Assembly (NCBI RefSeq): GCF_009668025.1 | Contig: NZ_WJXZ01000006.1 | Location: 248,001 to 312,000, forward strand | DNA length: 64,000 nt | From: Larkinella terrae | GTDB lineage: Bacteria > Bacteroidota > Bacteroidia > Cytophagales > Spirosomataceae | Reading direction: 5' to 3' | Shown: positions 54,214 to 62,273 of the stretch, in pieces | How the letters are laid out: each line of letters opens with the position of its first letter | Position numbering within the stretch: the first letter of the stretch is position 1 | Notes under the pieces: model-generated | Told to the model about the DNA's origin: nothing | Databases searched by the model: none | Seen by the model: the letters and a program-made list of their open reading frames with translations, nothing else | Program-made: the position numbers and the translations under genes

Positions 54214-57200
54214 ATGGAAAAACCCTTACAACCGCATGATCTGTTCCTGAGAATCATGAGAATAAGCTTTACCCAATTGCTGCTGGCGGTTTTGTGCGTG
54301 AGTCTGGCCTACGCCATTGATTCGCCCGCGCAGGATTTGCTGGAAAAACGCATTTCAATCCGGCTGGAAGATAAATCGCTGAAAACCATTCTGGCCAAAA
54401 TCGAAAGTGAAGCCGAGGTGAAATTCATGTACAGCCCGAAAGCCATTCAGGCCGACCGTCGGGCCAGTGTTCGAACCCGCAACCAGTCGGTCCGCGAGGT
54501 GCTGGAATCGGTGCTGAAACCGTTCAACATCAATTACCGGGTGGTGGGTACGCAGATTGTGCTGAGTTTGCAGGTGCCAGTTTCACCCACTTCTGACGAA
54601 TCGACGGGCAGCCCGCCGTCTATGGAAGCCGCCGAACGAACGATTGAAGGAACTGTTAAGGACGAGGCCGGGGGGACTTTGCCCGGTGTCAGCATCGTGT
54701 TGAAGGGCACCACGCGTGGCACCACCACGGGCGCCGACGGCAAATTTAACCTGGCCGTGCCCGATCAAAATGCCGCCCTGATTTTTTCCTTTGTGGGGTA
54801 TTTGCCGCAGGAAGTGGTGGTCGGAAACCGGACTTCCGTCACCATTACGTTACTGGTCGATACGAAGGCGCTGGAAGAAGTAGTGGTGGTGGGCTACGGT
54901 ACGCAATCCCGGCGAAATGTTACCGGGTCGGTCACAAAGGTCGACATGAAGCAAACCGAGAACCTGCCAAATACCAACGTGACGCAGTCGTTGCGGGGGC
55001 GGGTGGCCGGGGTCCAGTTTACGGATAATGGCCGACCGGGCCAGAACGGCAACATCCTGATCCGTGGTCCCCGGTCGCTGAGTGGGGGCAACAATCCGCT
55101 GATCGTGGTGGATGGGATTTTCTTCAACGGCAGTCTGGCCGACCTGAATCCCAACGACATCGAGTCGATGGAAGTTTTGAAAGATGCCAGTTCAGCGGCC
55201 ATTTACGGGGCTCGGGCGGCCAATGGCGTCATTCTGATTACGTCCAAAAAGGGCAATACGGAAAAACCGACTATTCGCGTGAATGCCTTTTACGGGTTGT
55301 CGGACTGGAGTTACAAAGTCAACCTCCTGACGCCCGATCGCTATTTACAAAAAACGCTGGACGTTCGGACGCAGAATGGCCTGGAAGCCGACCCGGCCAA
55401 AATCACCGATTACCTGACGACCTCCGAACTGGTCAATTACAAGGCGGGCCGGATTGTCGATCCGTGGAAAGGTGTGTCGCAGCAGGGGCGCATCAGTTCC
55501 TACGATTTGAGCCTGTCGGGGCGCACCAGCCTGACCAATTATTACCTCTCGGCGTCGATGGCCAACGAGCAGGGCCTGATTTTTAACGACAACCAGAAGC
55601 GGCTTTCGTTGCGGGCCAACATTGAAAACCAGGTAACCAAGTGGCTGACCGTCGGCCTGAATTCGACCTACATCCGGCGCGATCTGTCCGGGAAAGAAGC
55701 GGATTTGTCGGCGGCTTATTACTCGACTCCCTACGGCACCTGGTATTACGACGACGGAGAGCCGACCTGGTACGTGATTGCCGAAGACCAGATTCCGCTG
55801 ACTCCGACCCGCATGGCGTTACTGACCAAAAACGAGGAAATTTATAACAACCTGTTTACCAATTTCTACGCACTCCTGAACGCGCCTTTTCTGGAAGGAC
55901 TTTCGTACCGGCTGAACTATTCGCCTAATTACCGCTGGCAGCACAACTATAATTTTGTCCGGCAGGATCGCCACATGCTGGCCACCAACAACACCAGTGC
56001 CAGCAAGTTTAACCGCGAAGATTTCGACTGGGTGCTGGAAAATATTCTGACCTATAACCGCCAGATCAATCAGGATCACGCGTTCGACGTGACGCTGCTC
56101 TACGGCCGGAATCACCTCGGTTTCGAATCGACCACCGCCAACTCGACCCGGCTTTCGTCGGACGCCATTGGCTGGAACGACCTCGGTCTGGGCGATCTGC
56201 TGACCAACACCTCGACCGCGAGTGCCGCTGACGGGGTTTCGTCGATGGCCCGGCTGAACTACCGGTTTAAAAACAAATACCTCCTGACGCTGACGGCCCG
56301 GCGCGACGGCAGTTCGGTTTTTGCGGCCAACAACAAGTACGCGGTTTTTCCGTCGGGCTCACTGGCCTGGATTGTATCCGATGAGCCATTTCTGAAAAAA
56401 CTGCCCTTTATCGATATGCTGAAACTGCGGCTTTCGTACGGAGCCGTTGGCAATCAGGCGATTAATGCCTACCAGTCGCTGAGTTTGTCCACCACCACTC
56501 GCTACGTTTACGGCGATGGCGGCTCGTCTTCCCTGGGCATTTATCCCTCGAATATGGCGAATGCGAACCTGAAATGGGAGACGACCTATACCGGAAACGC
56601 AGCCGTGGATTTCAACCTGTTTCGCGGGCGGTTGGGCGGCACCCTCGAACTTTACAAAATGAACACCCGCAACCTGCTCGTCCGGCGTTCGTTGCCCACC
56701 ATGACCGGCTACGATTTTGTCTGGACCAACCTGGGTGCCACCAGCAACAAAGGGCTGGAGCTGACGCTCAATTCGGTTAACCTTCGGAAGGGAAAGTTTG
56801 AATGGAGCACCGACCTGGTTTTTTCGACCAACAAAAACAAGATTGTGCACCTGTATCAATCCGATACCAACGGCGACGGCAAGGAGGACGACGACCTGGG
56901 AAACCGCTGGTTTATCGGACAACCAGTTAACGTGGCTTACGATTACGTGTTTGACGGAATTTACCAGGAAGGCGACGAATTGCCGACGGGCTATAAACCC
57001 GGTTTTGTGCGCCTGAAAGATTTGAACGGCGACAAGAAAATTGACGCCAGCGACCGGACTATCATCGGGCAAACCGGGCAGCCGAAATACCGCTGGGGCA
57101 TTACAAATACATTTCGCTACGGCAATCTCTCGCTCTCGGTTTTTCTGAACGCCATGCAGGGCTGGATTTCGAGCTTCAACTCCGTGGATTACAGTGTTTC

Positions 57201-57549
57201 GGGAGGCAATTACCCGCACCGCCCGCTGAACATGATCGACGCCGGATGGTGGACCGCTGCCAACAAATCGAACACGCGACCGTCCATCGTTTATCCCAAT
57301 CCGTACGGACATGGGTATTATTACAGCCGGAATTTTGTCCGGATTCAGGACATCGCCCTGACGTACGATTTGCCTAAAACGCTGACTAACAAAGCTAAAC
57401 TGTCGAATTTGCGGGTTTTCCTGAGCGGCAAAAACCTCCACACCTTTACCAAGTGGATTGGCCCCGATCCGGAAAGCGGCTACACCAGTCCGGGTGATTT
57501 TTACCCGACGTCACGCTCGATCACCTTAGGCATTAATGCCGGTTTTTAA
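54214..57549 (+). CDS. SusC/RagA TonB-dependent receptor with STN domain (third)
   Basis: I chose ATG 54214 (MEKPLQPHDLFLRIMRIS), a start typical of STN-bearing receptors; a TTG 60 bp upstream would only add a poor leader. The 1111-residue product has a signal region (TQLLLAVLCVSLAYA) and an STN domain (ISIRLEDKSLKTILAKIESE, SVREVLESVLKPFNINYRVV). Next come the carboxypeptidase-like domain (PGVSIVLKGTTRGTTTGADG), a TonB-box-like VVVGYGTQSRRNVTG, plug (GNNPLIVVDGIFFNGSL, VLKDASSAAIYGARAANG) and barrel ending in SRSITLGINAGF. It should pair with the SusD at 57569 and signal to the upstream FecR. Confidence 0.93.
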   Translation: MEKPLQPHDLFLRIMRISFTQLLLAVLCVSLAYAIDSPAQDLLEKRISIRLEDKSLKTILAKIESEAEVKFMYSPKAIQADRRASVRTRNQSVREVLESVLKPFNINYRVVGTQIVLSLQVPVSPTSDESTGSPPSMEAAERTIEGTVKDEAGGTLPGVSIVLKGTTRGTTTGADGKFNLAVPDQNAALIFSFVGYLPQEVVVGNRTSVTITLLVDTKALEEVVVVGYGTQSRRNVTGSVTKVDMKQTENLPNTNVTQSLRGRVAGVQFTDNGRPGQNGNILIRGPRSLSGGNNPLIVVDGIFFNGSLADLNPNDIESMEVLKDASSAAIYGARAANGVILITSKKGNTEKPTIRVNAFYGLSDWSYKVNLLTPDRYLQKTLDVRTQNGLEADPAKITDYLTTSELVNYKAGRIVDPWKGVSQQGRISSYDLSLSGRTSLTNYYLSASMANEQGLIFNDNQKRLSLRANIENQVTKWLTVGLNSTYIRRDLSGKEADLSAAYYSTPYGTWYYDDGEPTWYVIAEDQIPLTPTRMALLTKNEEIYNNLFTNFYALLNAPFLEGLSYRLNYSPNYRWQHNYNFVRQDRHMLATNNTSASKFNREDFDWVLENILTYNRQINQDHAFDVTLLYGRNHLGFESTTANSTRLSSDAIGWNDLGLGDLLTNTSTASAADGVSSMARLNYRFKNKYLLTLTARRDGSSVFAANNKYAVFPSGSLAWIVSDEPFLKKLPFIDMLKLRLSYGAVGNQAINAYQSLSLSTTTRYVYGDGGSSSLGIYPSNMANANLKWETTYTGNAAVDFNLFRGRLGGTLELYKMNTRNLLVRRSLPTMTGYDFVWTNLGATSNKGLELTLNSVNLRKGKFEWSTDLVFSTNKNKIVHLYQSDTNGDGKEDDDLGNRWFIGQPVNVAYDYVFDGIYQEGDELPTGYKPGFVRLKDLNGDKKIDASDRTIIGQTGQPKYRWGITNTFRYGNLSLSVFLNAMQGWISSFNSVDYSVSGGNYPHRPLNMIDAGWWTAANKSNTRPSIVYPNPYGHGYYYSRNFVRIQDIALTYDLPKTLTNKAKLSNLRVFLSGKNLHTFTKWIGPDPESGYTSPGDFYPTSRSITLGINAGF

Positions 57550-57568
57550 CCTTCCTGACCCTTCCAAC

Positions 57569-59236
57569 ATGAATACGAAGATGAAACGAATCGTCACGCG
57601 TTATTTCCGGGCGGTTTTCGGCCTGGGAAGTTTGCTGATCCTGAGTCTCTGGCTGGTGGCCTGCAAGGATAATTTTCTCGATGAAAAACCGCTGGCCTCA
57701 CTCAGTTCGGACGTTGTCCTGACGACCAAGGCCGGTTTTGATAACTACATTACGGCACTGCACCAGGCCGCCCGCGAGGAACTGTCGTATGAAGACAATC
57801 ACGACTATTATTTTACGTTGCACAGCGGTACCGACATTGCCACCACTGGCCAGGAAGACGCCCGACCGTTTCGGAACTACGTTACCTACCTGACGCCCGC
57901 AGCCAATACGGTGACCAAATACTGGATGTGGGCCTACAAACTGATGCTGGTGCGGGCCAATACGATCATCGTTTACGCCAACAAACCGGAACTGAAGGGC
58001 ATCTGGACCAGTGAAGCCGAGAAAAATGCCATCCTTGCCGAAGCCCGGTTTTTTCGGGCCTACACGCACAACGCGCTGGCGAATCTCTACGGCGGGGTGC
58101 CAATTGTGGACACGATTTACACCGGTCCCAAGACGGATTTTGTCCGCAACACCCGGAAGCAGGTCTACGAAGCGGCCCGGGCGGATCTGGAGTTTGCTTC
58201 GCAGTGGCTACCTGCAACCGTGGATAAAAGCCAGGAAGGCCGGATTGTGAAAGCGGCCGCCGATCACCTGCTGACGGAGGTGTACATGAGCCTGGGTGAG
58301 CACGATAAAGCCATTGCCAGTGCCTCGCGGGTGATCGATTCGGGTTTGTATAAACTCATGACCTCGCGGTTCGGGAGTGAAAAAGACCTGCCCGGCGATG
58401 CCTATTCGGATCTGTTCAAGCTGGGCAATCAAAACCGGAGTTCGGGTAATCTGGAGTCGATTTATGTCTGGCAATTTGAGGATCAGACGCCCGGCGGACA
58501 GGGTGGAACGGCCGGTAACAACATCCTGCGCGGCTGGGGGCCTTGGTACATCAACCTGCGCGATCCGGAAGGAAAAGCCGGGATGATTATCGTGGACAGC
58601 CTGGGGCGCGGAGTGGGCCTGACCCGACCAACGACCTATTTTCTGTACAATCTCTGGGAAGGCAACTGGACCAACGACATGCGGAATTCGCCCTACAACA
58701 TCCGCCGGACGATGTATTACACCAATCCCGCGTCGGCCTTTTTCAGAAAGCCCGTCGAAGCCAAAACCACCCGGATCGATACGATGCAGAACCTATATCC
58801 GACGCTCCGCAAAATTGAAGGAAAAGTCGGCAAATCAGGCAATAACACGACGGGAAGGACTTTTTCGGATTTCATCGTGTACCGGTTGGCCGAAACCTAT
58901 CTGCTGCGGGCCGAAGCCCAATTTCGGAAGGGAGACTTAGCTAAAGCGGCAGCGGATATCAACGTGGTCCGGGCGCGGGCGAATGCCAAACCGGTAGCTG
59001 CCAGCAGTGTTACGATTGATTACATCCTCGACGAACGGGCGCGAGAACTGATTGCCGAAGAACCGCGTCGCCGGACGCTGATTCGGATGGGCAAGCTGGT
59101 GGAACGGACCCGCAAATACAACATGCGCGAAGATACCCGCAGCAGCATTCAGAATTACCACGAGTTCTTCCCGATTCCGCAAACGGCCATCGACGCCAAT
59201 TTTAGCGCCAAGCTCGAACAGAATCCGGGGTATTAA
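57569..59236 (+). CDS. SusD/RagB-like outer-membrane lipoprotein (third pair)
   Basis: I chose ATG 57569 (MNTKMKRIVTRYFRAVFGLG); an in-frame ATG at 57536 inside the SusC end is possible. The lipobox is LWLVACKDN. The protein follows the classical SusD layout: DEKPLASLSSDVVLTTKAGF, ILAEARFFRAYTHNALANLY with GGVPIV, LLTEVYMSLGEHDKAIASAS and the C-terminal YLLRAEAQFRKGDLAKAAAD, RANAKPV and IDYILDERARELIAEEPRR. It differs clearly from the two SusD_2-type proteins at 28399 and 33599, so the ligand is likely different. Its TAA stop coincides with the target site of a family A element. Confidence 0.92.
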   Translation: MNTKMKRIVTRYFRAVFGLGSLLILSLWLVACKDNFLDEKPLASLSSDVVLTTKAGFDNYITALHQAAREELSYEDNHDYYFTLHSGTDIATTGQEDARPFRNYVTYLTPAANTVTKYWMWAYKLMLVRANTIIVYANKPELKGIWTSEAEKNAILAEARFFRAYTHNALANLYGGVPIVDTIYTGPKTDFVRNTRKQVYEAARADLEFASQWLPATVDKSQEGRIVKAAADHLLTEVYMSLGEHDKAIASASRVIDSGLYKLMTSRFGSEKDLPGDAYSDLFKLGNQNRSSGNLESIYVWQFEDQTPGGQGGTAGNNILRGWGPWYINLRDPEGKAGMIIVDSLGRGVGLTRPTTYFLYNLWEGNWTNDMRNSPYNIRRTMYYTNPASAFFRKPVEAKTTRIDTMQNLYPTLRKIEGKVGKSGNNTTGRTFSDFIVYRLAETYLLRAEAQFRKGDLAKAAADINVVRARANAKPVAASSVTIDYILDERARELIAEEPRRRTLIRMGKLVERTRKYNMREDTRSSIQNYHEFFPIPQTAIDANFSAKLEQNPGY

Positions 59237-59339
59237 AGGCCATGCTTTTTTGCCCCCACCCCCTAAAGGGGGCCTTACACTTCCGACAAAAAGGCCCCTT
59301 TAGGGGGTGGGGGCACCAATTGAAAAATTTAACGGCCTT
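59237..59339. mobile_element. Family A variant hairpin element (copy A5)
   Basis: AGGCCATGC at the left and TTTAACGGCCT at the right form short inverted ends, flanked by TAA (59234-59236, also the SusD stop, and 59340-59342). The core GCCCCCACCCCCTAAAGGGG is inverted as CCCCTTTAGGGGGTGGGGGC. The termini differ from other family A copies, so it may be a subfamily. Confidence 0.62.
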
Positions 59340-59342
59340 TAA

Positions 59343-59485
59343 GAGGCTGTTTAAAAATGAAATTACAACCGTTCTCAGATCGCCCCCAACCCCCTGAAGG
59401 GGGCTTTTAAAATTGGTGAAGTTAAGCCCCCTTTAGGGGGTTGGGGGCAAAAAGCCAAGGGGTAATTGAAAAATTAAACAGCCCT
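59343..59485. mobile_element. Family A GC-rich hairpin element (copy A4)
   Basis: GAGGCTGTTTAAA at the left and TTAAACAGCCCT at the right are inverted termini, flanked by TAA on both sides (59340-59342, 59486-59488). It shares one TAA with A5. The left 35 bp match the inverted right end of A3. The core is CGCCCCCAACCCCCTGAAGG and its inverted copy. Confidence 0.7.
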
Positions 59486-59537
59486 TAAAACCGGTCAACA
59501 TTCAATCCGCAATTTCATCATTGAATTCTTCAAACGA

Positions 59538-60731
59538 ATGATAGCATTTTCTTTTCGATCCATTTACACCAAACTTTTGTCGGTTTTAGTGCTGGGGCTG
59601 ACCGCTGCTCACGCCCAGACGGATTTAACCAAAACCGACGCACGTCGGGCCACGGCGGGCCTTATTCTCGAACAACCCGTCAACGATCCGCGCATCAAAA
59701 ACCGGCAGCACGAGCTGGTGTCGTCTATTGCGGCCTCGGCCGATGGCAAACAGATTTACCTCGTCTGGTATACGGGCGGGAAGGGCGAAGGGCCGGGCAA
59801 TTACGTCACGCTCGCCGTTAGCCTCGACAATGGCAAAACCTGGAAAAACGATCAGTTGGTGATTTACCCGAAAGATTCGACCACCCGGTTTTTTGACCCG
59901 GTGCTCTGGCGCGATAAAAACGATCAAATCTGGCTGTTTTACGCCGTTTCGATGGATAACAAACACTGGGATCTGAAGGAAGGTGTCAATGCCATGCCAT
60001 TGTCTTGGAACGGTTCGAAGGTGGTTTACGAACAACCCCGGCTGATTTCATACGGCGTGATGATGAACAAACCGGTTTACATTCCGCAAAAGGACATGGC
60101 ACTGTTTCCGGTTTCTGTCTGGCAACTCGGCAAGGATCATTCGCAGGAACCCGGTTATATCCCCGATGGAACGTTCGTTCACCGCTTCGATTTCAGCAAA
60201 AAGGCCCGCCGAATCGATAGCGTCGAACCGCACGGTTTTGTCCCGGTTTTGCCCGACAGCATGCGGACCTTCGACGAACACCAGGTTGTTCAGACCTCCG
60301 ACAAAGGGGACCTACTTTGCCTCGTTCGGACCAAAAGAGGTGTCTACAGCTCGAAAAGTAGCGATTTTGGCAAATCCTGGACCAAGCTCGAACCCTTCAC
60401 GGCGACGGGGCCAACCACGTCCAGCCGGTTTTACATTGGCAAACTTCGTTCGGGTAAACTGTTGTTAATCCTGAATAACAGCAAAACCCGCAACAACATG
60501 ACGGCGTTTCTGTCTGAGGACGGCGGGAAAACCTGGCCCCATAAACTCCTGCTCGACAGCCGCGAGAAGGTTTCGTATCCGGATATGGACCAAACCCGCG
60601 ATGGGACTATTCACGTCACCTTCGACCGCGACCGGAGCGGGGCCAGGGATATTCTCTACACCCGGTTTCGGGAGGAGGATGTGATCAAAGGAAACGCCCC
60701 AAATTTGGTCATCACCCGGGTTAATCCTTAA
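59538..60731 (+). CDS. BNR sialidase-like secreted protein (second)
   Basis: This 397-residue protein has a signal peptide (KLLSVLVLGLTAAHAQ) and Asp-box repeats VSLDNGKTWKND, SSDFGKSWTK and LSEDGGKTWPH on a sialidase-like propeller. DQTRDGTIHVTFDRDRSG near the end fits BNR_2 proteins. It is distinct from the protein at 46090. It follows SusD after two family A elements, and the DUF1080 gene comes 89 bp later. It probably hydrolyses or binds a glycan taken up by this locus; sialidase activity itself is not established. Confidence 0.85.
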   Translation: MIAFSFRSIYTKLLSVLVLGLTAAHAQTDLTKTDARRATAGLILEQPVNDPRIKNRQHELVSSIAASADGKQIYLVWYTGGKGEGPGNYVTLAVSLDNGKTWKNDQLVIYPKDSTTRFFDPVLWRDKNDQIWLFYAVSMDNKHWDLKEGVNAMPLSWNGSKVVYEQPRLISYGVMMNKPVYIPQKDMALFPVSVWQLGKDHSQEPGYIPDGTFVHRFDFSKKARRIDSVEPHGFVPVLPDSMRTFDEHQVVQTSDKGDLLCLVRTKRGVYSSKSSDFGKSWTKLEPFTATGPTTSSRFYIGKLRSGKLLLILNNSKTRNNMTAFLSEDGGKTWPHKLLLDSREKVSYPDMDQTRDGTIHVTFDRDRSGARDILYTRFREEDVIKGNAPNLVITRVNP

Positions 60732-60820
60732 TTTGGAGTGGAACACGGTTTGAACGGATTTTACCAGATTTACGCGGGTCTGTTCAATCCGTGTTCCCAT
60801 CTTTAAAATGATAACGATCA

Positions 60821-61510
60821 ATGACCTTTAAAAACATTGGATTATTCCTCATTTTGATCCAATTGATCAATTGCTCCGGCAAACCGACGCACCTGGGAAG
60901 AGCAAAGTGGATCACGCTGTTCGACGGAAAATCCCTGGCGGGCTGGCACAGTTACCTGAAGCCGGACGTGTCGCCGAAATGGAAGGTGGAGGACGGCTGC
61001 ATTGTCCTGACCGAAAAAGGTGCAGGCGACCTGCTGACCGACAACGAATACGAAGATTTTGAACTGGAGCTGGAGTGGAAAATTTCGGAAGGCGGCAACA
61101 GCGGCATTATTTACCACGTGAACGAAGCGCCGGAGTTTAAAACCGCCGATGTCACCGGACTGGAAATGCAGGTACTTGACAATGAACGACATCCGAACGC
61201 CAAACAGGGGGCTGACCGCACGGCGGGTTCGCTGTTTGACCTGTATGCGCCCACGGATTCATTGGCCTGTCGTCCGGCGGGGCAATGGAACAAAGCCCGG
61301 ATTGTAGTGAAACAGCGGAAAGCCGAACATTACCTGAACAACCGGAAGATTGTCGAATACGCTTTGGACGGGCCGGAATGGGACCATCGAATCAGCGACA
61401 GCAAGTTCAAAAACTGGACGAGCCTGGGAAAATTCCCCCGTGGCCACATTGCATTGCAGGATCACGGCGACCGGGTTTGGTACCGTCGAATTCGAATCCG
61501 GGAATTCTAG
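60821..61510 (+). CDS. DUF1080 / 3-keto-disaccharide hydrolase-type protein
   Basis: This 229-residue protein has a lipoprotein-like signal (LILIQLINCSGK). The DUF1080 jelly-roll domain shows WITLFDGKSLAGWHSYLKPD, KVEDGCIVLTEKGAGDLLTD, FELELEWKISEGGNSGIIYH and HIALQDHGDRVWYRRIRIRE. Characterised members hydrolyse 3-keto-glucosides, and others are carbohydrate-binding. The Tat-exported isomerase-like protein at 4630 belongs to a group that often partners such enzymes, but they are far apart here. It is the last gene of the plus-strand locus. Confidence 0.88.
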   Translation: MTFKNIGLFLILIQLINCSGKPTHLGRAKWITLFDGKSLAGWHSYLKPDVSPKWKVEDGCIVLTEKGAGDLLTDNEYEDFELELEWKISEGGNSGIIYHVNEAPEFKTADVTGLEMQVLDNERHPNAKQGADRTAGSLFDLYAPTDSLACRPAGQWNKARIVVKQRKAEHYLNNRKIVEYALDGPEWDHRISDSKFKNWTSLGKFPRGHIALQDHGDRVWYRRIRIREF

Positions 61511-61533
61511 TTTTTAAGTTAGAAAAGCAAAAT

Positions 61534-61602
61534 CGGCTCACGCTGACAGTGCCTGATCGCCATTACGGTTTGGGCCATCGTCAGTAGTGAGCCGTATTTT
61601 TG
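61534..61602 (+). terminator. Branched terminator-like structure
   Basis: CGGCTCAC (61534-61541) pairs with GTGAGCCG (61587-61594), followed by TATTTTTG. CTGAC/GTCAG (61543-61547, 61580-61584) extends the stem. The long inner loop could fold further. It lies 24 bp after the DUF1080 stop. Confidence 0.55.
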
Positions 61603-62273
61603 TGTAACCCCTGTTCAAAAAGATGCAAAAGGGATTGACGAAAATTCTGTTAATCAATAGATTATAGCGTTGTTAGCCTCTTTTTTAACACACTATTTAG
61701 GTTAGAAAGTAGCGGTTTTTACTTATATTTTTTGCGGTTTTCCACCGCCTAATCAATTTGGTAAGTAAAAACAAACATTTTTCTAGTAACATATTTCTTC
61801 CGGGTGTAAATTTGATGGTATATTTTGTAGTATTTGACGTTGAGTCTGCACAATTACTTTTTAAAGTTAGGTCGGTTAAATTCAACAAAACCGGAATATC
61901 TACCGGAAAGAAGTGATACCGAAAAATATAAAGAAGTTTAAACCGCATTTGATTGCCCATTTTTAGAACCGTTTTGAATTGCTATTTCCTGAAAAGGTTT
62001 ATAATTAAATAGGATTTTTTAAATATAAAATAAGTCAATGTTTTAGGAACCGGCTGTTAAAATCGTCTTTCTGGTTTTCTAAATTCTCTTTTGGAACAAG
62101 CGTGATAGTTTTTGGAACAGAATTGATACTCAAATGCATAGGGCTGCGCTACCTTTGTATTGGGTAAACACCGGATTGGTGGGTCGGTTGGGAATGAAAA
62201 CCGCAAACCTGCGGAGATTTAAATACCGAATCGTAATTAGAGCGGGCTGTCGGAAGTCCGTAAGTGACTGGGA
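61603..62273. other. AT-rich non-coding spacer
   Basis: About 670 bp, clearly richer in A and T than the coding DNA on either side. A minus-strand open frame at 61697-61960 lacks homology and has codon use unlike its neighbours, so I do not call it. A TACCTTTG box lies at 62150-62157. The leader before the NTPase gene contains small hairpins (CCGCAAACCTGCGG). I see nothing else. Confidence 0.5.
62150..62157 (+). promoter_or_regulatory. Putative -7 box of the nSTAND gene
   Basis: TACCTTTG matches TAnnTTTG. An ATTG lies upstream at 62122-62125, but the 24-nt spacer is longer than usual. The start codon at 62274 would leave a leader of about 110 nt. Confidence 0.4.

Noticed and set aside
61697-61960. 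87-codon minus-strand frame in the AT-rich spacer
   Set aside because: There is no homology, no signal, and codon use is unlike neighbouring genes; it is likely chance.
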